Positions 1 to 11,589 of a DNA stretch of 64,000 nt are shown piece by piece. The stretch covers positions 67,649,541 through 67,713,540 of the forward strand of contig CM031616.1 of the NCBI GenBank assembly GCA_018398815.1. Direction: 5' to 3'. Under the pieces are notes generated by a model. It was not told the origin of the DNA and searched no databases. It saw only the letters and a list, made by a program, of their open reading frames with translations. This DNA is from Conus ventricosus. Lineage: Eukaryota > Mollusca > Gastropoda > Neogastropoda > Conidae. Within the stretch, counting starts at the first letter, position 1. Each line of letters opens with the position of its first letter. A program made the translations under genes and the position numbers.

Positions 1-1481
1 CACATCGGTCTCCTTAGTGGTGATCACTGAATGTGTCCTTTCTATCAGCCCCCCGTTCAGGTGTCCTCCTCATTCTGCCTTCAGTCGTCAACCTACTGTG
101 TCAAGAGTGTGGCAGATACCATTTACCTGTGTCAGTGTATCCTTGTATCTATGCAGAGATGGTTTTTCTGTGGAGTAGAGAATGGAATCAGCTCGGAGAG
201 AGTTCTGTGGAGGGTCCAGTGCCTACACTTCAACTGTCTTGGACTTAAAAACAGATCTGGGAGGAGACGTGTGGTCGGTATTTCACCAATGTCTGAGTAA
301 ACGCACGGGTTCACTTTGTAGTAAATTGTATCGTTCTTGTATCACTGCATTTTATTGGCGTCAGCAAGGTGGACTGGTTTTTGGTTGCTGAAGTCGGTGT
401 GAAATCTGAAGTATCTTTGTGTTTGTAGAATGTTCATACTCAGTAGAATTTGGTTTATGTAAAGTTTTTTTCTTCTTTTTTTGTTGCTGTGTTGATGATG
501 AAGTGTGTTATCAGAATGGTATGATCTTGCCCAAGGATCTTGCAAGAAAAGGCAAATGATGTAGAACGATGTGGTATGTGCAAAATGTACATCAGGTAGG
601 TTTCATGCTCATGTCATGGAAAAGCTCGTCTTTGTTTTGTAATGTGAATATGGGAAGACAACTTTATCTTTCCTAAATTATGGTTTTTTCTCTCTAAACT
701 AACCCCACCCACCTACTCACTCCCCCTCCTGCCCATCTGCGCCTTCACCTGTTCCCCCATTGTGTGCCTTCCCCAGTTTGGGTATAGTGCAGCAAACGCT
801 AACATCAAGGGACATAATCCTGTGTCTTGGACCTGGGTTACCTCTTGTTGGTGTAAGTATTGCTGAAAACCCCTCCTGACTGATTATTTTCAGGATTTGC
901 AGTTTCATCAAGTTATTCTCAACAAATGTACATGTGTTAACAGTCAAAAAGTACTCCTTGTGTGTGATGAGCGATGGATTAGAGCTAAGGGTATGGTTCT
1001 GGGAAGAATTCAGGATAATTTCTAAAATGAATCTTTCCTTGAGGGCGATTTGGCGAGATCGTGACGTTTGTACCGAGGTCGAAGTGAAATTGACCTGTGT
1101 CGTATCATTGTTTACTTCTCTCACATTAAAACTTCAATGTTGGTTTACCAGTACAGCTCAAGCAAAACAAAACAAAAAACACTCAAGTCTGCTGGGGTCA
1201 TTTTCCAACCATTGTTTTTCTTCTTTTTTTTTCAACCTTAACGTAGTAGTTGTCTTCTACAGAAATGCTAAGCGTTGAATCTAAGCAGCTTGGGTCGCTG
1301 GGCATGTTGGCGGTTAGGGTGTTGACGTAGTGTACGCGAGTGGTGTGTGCTATGTGAAACTCAGGGTTACTGGTCATGCAGTGTGTGGAGAAGCTTGTAC
1401 AGCAAGGAAGGCGGAGCTTCTTTTCCTTCATTCACTTTCATTCTCCACGATCATCCTGTGGGATTGTACTTTTTTTTTTGG

Positions 1482-1537
1482 AGGGGGGGGGGGGGGGGGG
1501 GGGGGTGGGTGGGGGGGGGAGGGGGGGGGGGGGGGGG
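1482..1537. repeat. Interrupted poly(G) tract
   Basis: About 55 bases of G broken by single T or A bases, followed at 1,588-1,614 by a short (GA)n. It can in principle form G-quadruplexes. Length is unreliable in assembled sequence. Confidence 0.85.
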
Positions 1538-2083
1538 TTAGTTCATGTCTTATGTGTTGGTTTGAAGTGTTTGTTGACGAGAGAGAAAGAGCTGAGAGAG
1601 AGAGAGAGAGAGAGAGCTGTGAGCTCGGTGATTGACTGTGCGGTGTGCAGATGATTCAGTTTTCGTGTGATGATGATTCATTTCATTAGAGAGCCCATAG
1701 CAAGAAAGTTTAGTGAGGCATGCAATAGCGTATTATTTGCAGGTGGTTTTGTTTTGGCTTGAAGTAGGGTTTTCTCACTTCTTCCCCTTTGTTCTTCTTT
1801 TTTTTTTTTTTTTTTTTTTTTGTTTCTTGCTTTTTGTTTCAACATTCATGCGAGTGCGTGTTGTGGTGCATGCACGCGTGCATGCCCACAGTGATCTTGA
1901 TGTGTGATCGAAACTGTGGGTAATGTGAGTGAGATGCCTTTTCTTTTTTTCTTTTTTTTAAGCACATGCATAGGCAACCACGAATCAAATTTTTGTTTTC
2001 AAACTTTTTTTCTCATTTGTTGATTGGGAAACTGTGTTTTTCAAAAAGGACGATTGGATGGCGAGGGGAAGACTTCAGAGTAT

Positions 2084-2086
<3 letters not shown>

Positions 2087-2148
<62 letters not shown>
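2087..2148. repeat. Pure poly(G) tract of about 62 bases
   Basis: An uninterrupted run of G. Poly-glycine or poly-proline open frames over it are artefacts of the run. It is one of the longest homopolymers in the window and is probably mis-sized. Confidence 0.9.
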
Positions 2149-2329
2149 CTTATTGTGTTTGTTCCCGATCCTTGTGATGCTTGCAACGAATACTCTTTTC
2201 TTTTTTGTGTGTTTGAACTCCTGTTAGGATAACGTTGGAAGCCTTCACATAAGGTGTGGACATGTTTTGGGGACACACTGTTAGTAATGATGAGGGTTGA
2301 TGTCTTCGGCATTGTCGTCCAGTCTCTCC

Positions 2330-2438
2330 CCCCCCCCCCCCCCCCCCCCCCCATTCCTCCGCCCCCCCCCCCTCCCCTTCCTCCAAAATGGCCTCAATCA
2401 CTTTCCCTTCCCCCCCCCCCCCCCCCACCCCCCCTGAA
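2330..2438. repeat. Cluster of three poly(C) tracts
   Basis: Three C runs separated by short unique pieces lie 180 bases from the poly(G) tract at 2,087, giving G-run and C-run partners that could pair in single-stranded DNA or RNA. Confidence 0.8.
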
Positions 2439-3205
2439 GATGGTTGGGATCATTATTATTGTGTATGCTTTCTTGTACATACTGGGGGCTTGGAAACTGC
2501 CTACGTAATATGGTTGTAATTGTTTTTTTTTATTCTCTAATGTACTAATGATATCATGATCATCCTCATGCATACAGTTTGGTGTTATTGACGTGCATCG
2601 TAGCCTTTCCTAGCACAGCTGTAGAGATCAAATTGACGGAATGTACGAGTTGGCTCGGGTTTTTGTGTGTTCCAGTTCATCTGTACATTGTATGGGTTTT
2701 TTTTCTGATTTCTTATTTATATTATTTTTACATGTTATTGACTGTTGTGTCTGGAAAGAAAAGAGAAAGAGGAAGAGAGCGTGTGGTGTGAGGTAGAGAT
2801 AAAAACATGTGCTCTGTTACTCTGGGGATTGGATGCTTTATTGATCGGATTCTGTGTTGGGGGAAGATGTTAACCCATACCAAACTGTTTTCCGTGTTCA
2901 TAGAGGTGTGTGTAGTGTGTGTTGTGTGGTGTTGTGTGTGTGCATTTTGTTTCAGTTCTGTTCTGAGCTTCTTTTTTTTTGTTTGTTAATTGTTTGTTTT
3001 CCTTATTTGTGTAATGAAGAAGTGAAAAAGGTGAATGATGTCCTGGGTCTGGAAGAAGAGGACTGACAGTAGTGTATTCATGATGATGATGTCACTCGTA
3101 ATATGGAAGAACCTTCCTTCATTAATATTCATGTAATGTCAAGTTAGATAACAGGGATGCCAGCTGTTCCCATAATGGGGGGCTTCTGCCTGTTTTTCAC
3201 AGAGG

Positions 3206-3520
3206 TATGTGGGAAAACACACACACACATACACGCACACACACCACACACATTCACACACACACGCACACACTAATTTTGTGACAGTGAGAGCTGCTAA
3301 CGCTCCATAAGTAGTATCAGTTGCAGCTGCTGCTAATGTCAGTTGTTTTTTGTTTATTTCCTCTTTTTTTTAACTTTTTTTTTTTCAATTTTGGTTGCAC
3401 CATGATATTGAAACATACACACACACACATGCACACACACTCACTCGCTCACTCATTTCACTCACTCACTAATACACACACACACACTCACTCACACACG
3501 CACACGCACACACACACAGG
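3206..3520. repeat. (CA)n and (CACT)n microsatellites
   Basis: CA-rich tracts at about 3,206-3,273 and 3,414-3,519, with TCAC variants between. The second runs directly into the 44-bp minisatellite. Confidence 0.85.
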
Positions 3521-3521
3521 G

Positions 3522-3768
3522 GAATGTGGGTGTTACAATGGCTAGTTTACATGAAGATTGTCAGGGGAATGTGGGTGTACAATGGCTAGTTTACATGAGG
3601 ATTGTCAGGGGAATGTGGGGTGTACATGGCTAGTTTACATGAAGATTGTCAGGGGAATGTGGGGTGTACAATGGCTAGTTTACATGAAGATTGTCAGGGG
3701 AAATGTGGGTGTACAATGGCTAGTTTACATGAAGATTGTCAGGGGAATGTGGGTGTACAATGGCTAGT
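3522..3768. repeat. 44-bp minisatellite, about 5.5 copies
   Basis: The unit contains ATGGCTAGTTTACATGA and GATTGTCAGGGGAATGTG. Copies differ by single-base indels, so the open frames across it shift from copy to copy and are not credible genes. Confidence 0.9.
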
Positions 3769-3769
3769 T

Positions 3770-5035
3770 CACCGCTCCTCCAAACCAACCTCCCCCGCCC
3801 CAACACTCACACATGTGCAACACCCATGCCATGCCCCCCCCCCCCCCCCTCATTATTTATATTCATATGGAAATACTGCTAAGTGCTAAGCGCTGGCATT
3901 AATATAGTGTTTCATTAGATTTGTTTTTTCTTTGTGTCACCCTCCCATGGAGAGTTGGCATCTCTGATATATAGAGGATTCTGTGAAATACAAAGTTAAC
4001 GATGTACAGGCCAAGGACAGTTCCCTGAAACTTAAGTTATGTATGGGAAAATGTATGCAGTCTGCCTGCATTGTGTTTAACCAGGACCAGTCATGTATCT
4101 GCATGTGGCACTCAGTGGCTGGCTATACATCACCTAACATGGCTTGTTCACAATAATGATGATGTGGTGTGTGGTTTTTTTTTTTTGTTTTTTTTTTTTA
4201 AAGAGTAAAGGGGGAGTGTTGTTGTTGTTGATGTTTTTCCTTGTAAACCTGTTTTCTGTCTGAAGCTTGAAATTATTAACAAGGTTTATTTAACTTGATG
4301 ATATAGTCACTCTCATTGTTACCATTTATCAAAGTAAATTGCAATAAAGTGTAACAGAAATTTTTCAGCGCTGCTTGTCGTGAATTGTGTGTGTGTGTGG
4401 TGTGTTGCATAAACTGACAGAACTAGTTTTTTTCTTGCTCAGGGGAGAGGCACTTCTTATCTCGTTGTTTTTTTTCTGTGTTGGTGTCTCTTTACGCCCA
4501 TTATTCATTATTTGAATACATGAATGATGATTAGCAAAACATAGTAAATCAGAAATATCAGACTGCCTTAGAACGTGCATGTAAAGTAGCATTGGAGCAG
4601 CCATTACGGATGCAGTTGCATGCCAGAATGATGTGTGTGGCAGATTGCTGGATTTTGGAAGGAACCACCTGGCCATAACATAAACCACTTGCCCAGTCCA
4701 AACAAATCGTGTACACACCTAAAGCTGTTCCCGTGTCGATGCTACACTGAAATGTCAGTGTCTTTACCAGCAAGTGTCAGTCTGTGTAGTTCTTTGCATT
4801 GCTGTCCTTGGTGGTGATTGGACGTAGTCAGTGCCATTGATCGTCTGCTCATTATGGTAGCCTCCTCCCCAGCCCTTGTAATAGTTCCCTTTCAGGACCA
4901 CTGATAAGAATCCACATGATTCAATTTTGGCCAGCTCGGGTAGAACACCCTAACTGTCCCCCCCAACCCCCCCCCCCCCCCCCTCCACCCCCAAGCTGGC
5001 AATCCAGAGAACAGAGGTGCGAGTCTCAGAAGTTC
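3770..5035. other. Non-coding, with a possible polyadenylation signal
   Basis: Contains poly(C) at 3,833-3,849 and 4,961-4,982 and a T run near 4,175. AATAAA at 4,343-4,348 followed by a GT-rich stretch at 4,385-4,402 resembles a polyadenylation signal on the plus strand. No coding region was recognised. Confidence 0.35.
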
Positions 5036-5048
5036 GACCCAAAGCTGG

Positions 5049-5446
5049 GGGGCCGGAATAGCTCAGTTGGTAGAGCGCTGGACATGTGATCCTGGGGTTG
5101 CGGGTTCGAATTTTGGTACAGAGGGATTTTCCCTCGGAGTTAACATTGGTTCTGACTCCATTCCCTGTACAGTCCTTCGAATGAGACTATAAACTGAGGT
5201 TCCGTGTGTGAACGCACGCACAACATCTTGCACACACGTCAAATCCCATCACCTACTTTCGGAAGAGAAGGCCAGTTTGGCCGTTGGTATGGAATGACAC
5301 GCTACAAATAGCATGCACCTTCCCTGAAGATGGAGTATGGCTGCCTTAATGGCGGGATAAAAACGGTCATACACACAAAACTCCACTGCCTGTCTATACT
5401 GACAGTGTCCGCAGGAGTATCGACCTGCGTATGCAGAAAGAAGAAA
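5049..5446 (+). mobile_element. tRNA-headed SINE (SINE-A), full length
   Basis: The head resembles a tRNA, with an A box (TAGCTCAGTTGGTAGAGCG) and a B box (GGGTTCGAATT), the internal RNA polymerase III promoter. It is followed by a body of about 330 bases and a short GAAA-type tail. A 13-bp target-site duplication, GACCCAARGCTGG, flanks it at 5,036-5,048 and 5,447-5,459. Related copies lie at 11.2, 29.5, 32.8, 33.3, 34.0, 42.0 and 58.3 kb. The RT needed to move it would come from a LINE. Confidence 0.9.
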
Positions 5447-5477
5447 GACCCAAGGCTGGACCTTGGGGATCCTCGTT

Positions 5478-5800
5478 GCCAGACAGATCCAGTGTCTGCT
5501 GCTTTTTGTATTGCACACGATTCATTTGACTCTTCTTTTTCTGTCGTCTGCTGGACTTTTCACTCCTCCCAATCCATGTGCTCTTCCAATGGCATAAAAA
5601 TGCGAGAAGTCCACAAGCCGTACATTATTCTGCTATCTTTGCCGACGCATGGCATTGAACTATTTTACTGATTCAAAATTCTAAGATAAAATCGTCTTTT
5701 CATATTCTAATTTTTTTTTCTTCACAGAGCCAGTGCGATTTTCATCTATTCATACTGTATTGTTACGACTTGATCCATTGCTGTAACCCCGAACTTTGGC
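5478..5800 (+). repeat. Dispersed repeat, paralogue of 58.23-59.0 kb
   Basis: Starting near CAGATCCAGTGTCTGC, this stretch aligns along its length to 58,226-59,010 once the SINE there is removed. Shared landmarks include TTTTCTGTCGTCTGCTGGAC-like sequence, GGCATTGAA and TTCACAGAGC. It has no coding signal. The matching sequence in the second copy lies just upstream of the ABCG exon, so this may be a copied intron piece or an unclassified transposon. Confidence 0.7.
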
Positions 5801-6465
5801 CGCAGGATGCCTAGACTGGTTGGAGTGCAAGGGGTGTCTCAGGTTTGAACCGGAGAAAGAGGAAAGGCTTTCCTCTTTCCCTCCATAGCAGGCTGGGAGG
5901 CACACTGTGATTTCGTCCTGGCCAGTCACCGATAATCATATCATGTGCTGCCATCTTCTCCGAGCTGTGCATGTCTGTTTGACTGGCATAGCTGAAACAG
6001 CGTGGCCTTCTGAACAACAAGACGTTCTCTGTAGTAGAACTGATGGAGGAAGAGTGTTAGGATCTTGTGACTGCCCTGAAACTGTCAGAGTCTTACGTAA
6101 GGATAATATTCCTGCATGCAGCATCGATGTTTGGAGACCAGTCCTGCGTCCTGGTGTCAATGGTGATGTTGTGAGCAGAGACCAGTATATGGACAACCAC
6201 TGCCACACTGAACTGGCCTCCTGAATGTTGACTCTGAGAGGAATTTTATGATGATTTGGTCGCATTCCATTGATAAAAATAGGTGCGGGGCAGTTGATGG
6301 TTTTTCACTGCGCAAAGCAGCAGTGCTGTTTCTTTCTTCTTTTTTTTTTTTTAATGTGATGTTGGAACACTGCTTGCTGTTGCTCATCAGATACAGGCTT
6401 CAGCCCCTCTGCTTTGGCTTGTCACCTCAGCAGAACCGTCACGACGAAGACGACCCGTACAACCA
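5801..6465. other. Unassigned sequence
   Basis: Of more balanced composition than its surroundings and with open frames up to about 110 codons on both strands. None shows a recognisable domain or start context. Confidence 0.3.
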
Positions 6466-6469
6466 GGAA

Positions 6470-6590
6470 AGACGCCTACATGCTGGACCCAGTGTTCACA
6501 AACAACCCAGCCAGTGTCGGAGCTGTGTGTTGGTGGTGCCTGGCATCTCTGATCATGGCATTGTGGTGTCCAGCCTTGACGCCTGACTTC
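6470..6590 (+). pseudogene. Small LINE endonuclease remnant
   Basis: Two frames carry MLDPVFTNNPASV and then VVPGISDHGIVVSSLD. The pairing of L-D-x-x-x-T-N with P-G-x-S-D-H is the C-terminal end of the apurinic-type endonuclease domain of CR1/L2-like LINEs. One frameshift separates the two motifs and nothing else of the element is recognised. The motif match is short, so confidence is moderate. Confidence 0.5.
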
Positions 6591-6611
6591 AGATCACTTC
6601 AGGCGAGACCA

Positions 6612-6850
6612 TACAGACGCTACCACTACAGTAAGGTACATTGGGACAGACGTACCACTACAGTCAGGCACATTGGGACAGACGCTACCACTACAGTCAG
6701 GCACATTGGGACAGACGCTACCACTACAGTCGGGCACATTGGGACAGACGCTACCACTACAGTCAGGCACATTGGGACAGACGCTACCACTACAGTCAGG
6801 CACATTGGGACAGACGCTACCACTACAGTAAGGCACATTGGGACAGACTC
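6612..6850. repeat. 33-bp minisatellite, about 7 copies
   Basis: The unit reads approximately CATTGGGACAGACGCTACCA then CTACAGTCAGGCA. Because 33 is a multiple of three, frames stay open on both strands and give 11-residue repeats. These are by-products of the repeat and not evidence of a protein. Confidence 0.9.
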
Positions 6851-7084
6851 CATACAAACCTCAACTTCATTGGCTGCAGGGATTAAACGAGATGCAGACG
6901 AAAGACTGACGATCAAATGACGTGGATACATTTCCAGCATCGCTGATGCCAGTGGTGGAGAGCCTCCTGTCTACCACTCTTTGATGCCCAAACCAACACC
7001 GACCCTGGTCACCAGTAAGCTCGGACAATTCTGGCAAAAGAGGAGACTTTACAAGCAGGTTAAGCACATCAGTCTCTAGAAAAG

Positions 7085-7284
7085 CCTCCATTTTATTCGA
7101 AAAAAAAAAAGTGCTGTCGGAAGCTTAGAGAGTAGACTGAATGGAAATGTAGAAAAGCCTCCACTTTATCCCCCACGCCCACCCTCCCCTCAAAAAAAAA
7201 AAATTGCAGTCGGAAGCTTAGATAGTACACTGAATGAAAATTTATAAAAGCCTCCACTTTGTCAACCCCCCCCCCCCCCCGACC

Positions 7285-7325
<41 letters not shown>

Positions 7326-7400
7326 AAAAAAAAAAAAAAGAAAATGTAGTCGGAAGCATAGACAGATTGAATGGAAACTCATTAAAACAGCTACTAAGAA
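7085..7400. repeat. Imperfect tandem unit with poly(C) and poly(A)
   Basis: Three copies of a unit containing GTCGGAAGCWTAGA, a TGAATGGAAA-like piece and AAGCCTCCACTTT, the last two linked by long C and A runs (7,266-7,340). Confidence 0.7.
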
Positions 7401-7619
7401 AGTCATGATGGAAGAAAGGCAGCACCCAGCCTTTCCGGAATGATTAGACATCCAGACGACACGACAGTTACGGGCATCGCCCCCAGTAAGGAAATGAACC
7501 AACTTGCTCCGAGACAGCGTCTCCAAGGTCTAAATCCTGCTTCAAGTTCTTTTTTTTCTCCGTTTTTTGTCTTCATTCTGCTAGACACCACACGTCTTGC
7601 AGACATGCCAACACAGCAT

Positions 7620-8003
7620 ACCCTGTCCTGGAGCATTCCATGTCATGTACCACTCACAGTAAAACATGTTCTTTTAGAGTGATGGGACTAGCAAGATGTG
7701 AGACACAAACACTTTACAGCAGACTCCATGAAAACCTTGTTCAGAGAAGTCCCACCTGATGTGATTTTTGAATTTCTGAAAAGAGATCAACATTTTTCAT
7801 GTGATCTCAGATTTTACGGAGGAAAGATTTTTTTAAAGAAAATTTCTGGAGTATTTTTAGATCTGTTTTATAGAGTTGTGTTATGAGTTGTTTTTATAAA
7901 AAAATTTTTTTTTATGACTTGTGAGTTGACTTCAACGCAGTGACAGCCCTGATATAGCCCTTTGCGGTCGGCTGGGCTGTAACATTACCATTATACCTTA
8001 CCT
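7620..8003 (+). mobile_element. 5'-truncated LINE end, I/Nimb-like family of 51.1 kb
   Basis: Matches the last part of ORF2 and the 3' UTR of the full-length LINE at 51,110-57,835. Shared pieces include GCATTCCATGTCATG, GATGTGAGACACAAA and the terminal CGGTCGGCTGGGCTG followed by a short AC/AT-rich tail. It carries several indels in the coding part. It is a dead-on-arrival copy. Confidence 0.85.
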
Positions 8004-8111
8004 GTCCCTGACCACATGGTCATTTAGACTGCCGGAGTGGCTAGTCCATCCAGATCGTCTGGTCTTTATAGTTTCCTCAACTAGATGTTGAAACACCCGT
8101 GCAGACCTCTC

Positions 8112-8119
8112 CCTCCCCT

Positions 8120-8162
<43 letters not shown>

Positions 8163-8175
8163 ACCCCCCCCCCCC
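8112..8175. repeat. Poly(C) tract
   Basis: About 60 bases of almost pure C with one A, then CACACCC. Confidence 0.9.
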
Positions 8176-8179
8176 TCAC

Positions 8180-8744
8180 ACCCACCCGTTCTGCGTCGAC
8201 GTTCTATCATGCATAATGAGAGTACTAGCTCCCTCTCTGGGAATCCTAGGAAAAAATGTAAGCATTACAAACTTTTTTAAAGATACTTTCATAAAATTTG
8301 CTCTCTTTCTCCGTAGCCGCTTTTCTCCATGACATTTTCAACTTTTTCCTTACATGACCATAGACATCATAGTTTCCCTCAATTTCTCTTTTCTTTCTCT
8401 TTTCTTTTCTTTCTTTCTTCTTCTTTCTTTCCTCCCGCCTTTCTTTTCTGTTCTTTTTAAAGCAAATCAGTATTAGAAATTCTGTGTTTGGCTCTAATCT
8501 TGCCAAGCACAATAAGTGAAAAACTTCTCTTTTTTTCTGGAAAGAATTTCTTGTTAAAGTTCCAGAAGGCATTACTTATTTTTCTCTCCTTCACAAATGT
8601 CTTTATTATCTTATCATTTCCAAGCTTTTTAGTGCCGTCAACATCAACAATTATTGACATAAATAGGGGATTTATAATATGCGCAGCGTGGCCAGAGAGA
8701 GAGAGGGGGTGAGTGAGAGAGAGGGTTAGAATATGCGCAGCGTG

Positions 8745-8780
<36 letters not shown>

Positions 8781-10185
8781 AGGCATGGCGAAATTAGTTA
8801 CAATAGAATAGCACTGATGCACTTTTTTTTACATCCAGTCCTCGCCCTGAGTAGGGTCAACAAAGCAAGATAAAACAAGGCAGTAAATGTAGAAGAATGC
8901 TAAAAAAAAGGTTAAAAAAAACGGAAAAAAAAACAGAGAGAGAAGTTTTCTTCTTTTTTTTTCGTTAGGGAATCCGTTGATACTGCCCGGTGTGGTGGCT
9001 TCTTGTTTTGGTCAGAATATTAAATCGAAGATATTTGCCAGTCGTCAATCTCTTCAATGAAATGAATCGGTTCCATAACTTTTTGGTGATGATGCAATTC
9101 TTTTACAGTCTTCAAGAAATAGGGCCCACAACGGCTTGATGAACTTGTCTGTCGTAAACCTCCTCAGCCAGATCTACTTCCGGGGTGAAATCAGAACGGT
9201 GAAGTGTTTGTGTTCTTGTCTTCAAGTGAAGTTGTTGAGGGGTTTTGTTTTGTTTTGTTTTGTTTTGTTTTTGTCCTCATGCGGACTCCATCTGGACGTC
9301 TATTTCTCGCCGCATGGAACGTTATCAATTATAAATCGAAATCCAGTTGTCCAAACACACAACAAACACATGCGAAGCGTCGACCTAGCTGTAGTAAAAT
9401 GATTTACTTTTCACGACTGAAGTTGTTCTTTGTCTGGGTCGCAGTTGGTGGTCGGATCGAGCTGAGGTGCCGGCATGCATGACCGATTTGCGCGACCGAT
9501 TTTCTCTCCAGTTCCTGCTTGGCATGCTGAGAATGGGTGCTCGAATTCGGCGCCCGGGACAGGCCACACACCACAATTTACGAATAGATACCATATCACC
9601 ATAATTATATAATGAGTGTTAAGAGTTTTGCGGCACATCACATAGTTGAGCTATGAATTAATATTGAATTAATTATAGATCAAACGAACAATTCCTCGCC
9701 AATCTACTGATAAATCACCCACAATCTTGAAGTACATGATGACCCCTTAATTTAACTGATCTCGGGCCTTCGCGCTCACCCGTGACCTTATCCGTGCGTC
9801 AACTGCCCATTCCTTTCGTTTTAATCTGCTTCGTACAGCCTTATATGAATCATGATGGGCATATGAAAGAATAGAAGGAGAATCAACTTTAGAGTATGAT
9901 AAAAACTTACAGAATAATCTGATTGTTGCAGTTTATGAATACTTGAAGCACTGATTTATTTTCCTCTCACAACTTTCCTCTCGCACTCAAGAAAGAAAAA
10001 AAAAAAAGAAAAGAGAAAGCCTACATGGAAAATTCCAACCAATTTCCGGCTCAAATCAACAGTTCAATGGCATCTGCACACTTGGGTTAAGTCTGGGGGC
10101 ATTCTTTGAACTGTAGATCAGACCGTCGTCTGCTAACCGTCAAAAACTGCGAAACATACATTTTTACTGTGTGCCAGTAGTGGCC
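8180..10185. other. Non-coding with simple repeats
   Basis: Contains a pyrimidine-rich TTTC tract (8,380-8,460), (GA)n and (GC)n at 8,694-8,782, where GAATATGCGCAGCGTGG-like sequence occurs twice, and (TTTTG)n at 9,242-9,272. No gene was recognised. Confidence 0.5.
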
Positions 10186-10191
10186 GTAACG

Positions 10192-10322
10192 AAGATAGTC
10201 TTGGGCCATTTGCACACAGGCCACTCCTTTTACACCTGCACTTATCTTTTGAAAGGTGAAGAGGCTCCATGGTGCATTCCATGTGATGTACCTCTCACTT
10301 TAAAACATGTTCTTGTGCAGTG
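10192..10322 (+). mobile_element. Short fragment of the I/Nimb-like LINE, ORF2 C terminus
   Basis: The translation carries HTGHSF, YLLKGEEAPWCIPCDVPLTL and KHVLVQC, matching the zinc-finger-like end of ORF2 at 57,380-57,490. It stops abruptly at a (CA)n tract at 10,325, so both ends are lost. Confidence 0.8.
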
Positions 10323-10324
10323 TA

Positions 10325-10943
10325 CCCCCCCCCCCACACACACACACACACACACTCTCGCACGTGCGCGTGCACATGCGTGCCACAAGAGCGTGCACAC
10401 ACTCACGTACATATACAGAGAGAGAGCGAGAGAGAGAGAGAGAGAGAGCAAATGAATCAGAAAAAACTAGGGGGAATCTTGATTCAATGCAAAAAGAAGG
10501 GAGGTCAAAGGTTGTCAACACCAGACAGAGGTTGTGAGGGAAGAGCGAGGAGGGGGGGGGGGGGGGGGGGGGGGGGACAAAGGGGCGGAAGGTGGTGGAT
10601 AATGAGGCAAGGGTCAGAAATCGGGAGGGGGGGGGGGGGGGGGATGAGGAAGAGGAAAGAAGGTGGGAGACTTGGAAGGGGGGGTGGGGAGTGGGCTGTA
10701 AAGGACCCTTACAAAAAATGGATGTTATATCTATCTGTTGATCTTAAATGAAAAAATAATAACAACAACAACAATTACAAAAATAATCACCACCATCACT
10801 ATCGTCATCGTCATCATTACAACAATCATGATAACTGCGAAAGGGAATGGGTGGAAACAGAAGGGGATGGAGGGGCGAAAGGGAAGTGGAAGGGAAAAAA
10901 GTGTAGTGGGTGGGATGGAGATAGTGGATTTATCATGTGTTGC

Positions 10944-11026
<83 letters not shown>

Positions 11027-11031
11027 TATAT
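10325..11031. repeat. Cluster of microsatellites and G runs
   Basis: (CA)n at 10,331-10,352, (GA)n at 10,418-10,448, poly(G) at 10,550-10,576 and 10,626-10,643, an AAC/ATC-type trinucleotide stretch at 10,750-10,830, and (TC)n-(AC)n-(AT)n at 10,949-11,025. Confidence 0.8.
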
Positions 11032-11121
11032 GTATTACACACACACATGCATGTGCACAGACAGTAGCATGCTCATACGCATAGGGCTACACACACATAT
11101 GTGCTCACACATACATAGACA

Positions 11122-11128
<7 letters not shown>
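11032..11128. repeat. 95-bp dispersed repeat, partner at 30.04 kb
   Basis: Nearly identical to 30,038-30,128, sharing GACAGTAGCATGCTCATACG and CATAGGGCTACACAC. Both copies abut (TA)n tracts and lie close to PLE and SINE sequence, so it may belong to a composite repeat. Confidence 0.75.
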
Positions 11129-11164
<36 letters not shown>

Positions 11165-11174
11165 TATACATTTT

Positions 11175-11575
11175 TCTTTCTTTCTTTCTGCGTACGCAGG
11201 CTGATACTCCTGCGGACACTCCCTGTATAGCCAGGCAGTGGAGTTTTGTGTGTATGACCCTTTTTTATCCCGCCATTAAGGCAGCCATACTCCATCTTCG
11301 GGGAAGGTGCATGCTATGTGTCACGTGTCATCCATACCAACGGCCAAACTGGCCTTCTCTTCCGAAAGTTGGTGATGGGATTTTACGTGTGTGCAAGATG
11401 TTATGCGTGCGTTCACACACGGAACCTCGATTTATAGTCTCATTCGAAGGACTATATGGGGAATGGAGTCAGAACCAATGTTAACTCCGAGGGAAAAATC
11501 CCCCTATACCGAAATTCGAACCCGCAACCCAGGATCACGAGTCCGGCGCTCTACCAACTGAGCTATCCGGCCCCC
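11175..11575 (-). mobile_element. tRNA-headed SINE (SINE-A), full length
   Basis: Minus-strand copy. The head is at 11,510-11,575 and the (TTTC)n-type tail at 11,175-11,190. A 14-bp target-site duplication, TATATATACATTTT, is present at 11,161-11,174 and 11,576-11,589, so the ends are exact. It landed at the left edge of the PLE that follows. Confidence 0.92.
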
Positions 11576-11589
11576 TATATATACATTTT

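Larger units (their letters stand above)
1..3200. other. G/T-rich non-coding DNA, no gene recognised
   Basis: The top strand is rich in G and T, broken by poly(T), poly(G) and short GA runs. Open frames here are short and mostly low complexity. The block to about 4.4 kb could be the long 3' UTR of a plus-strand gene lying to the left, because an AATAAA signal follows at 4,343, but no coding sequence enters the window to prove it. Confidence 0.35.

Noticed and set aside
6414..6920. 168-codon open frame with 11-residue repeats
   Set aside because: The repeats come from a 33-bp minisatellite that is open on both strands, and the upstream part belongs to a LINE remnant in another frame.
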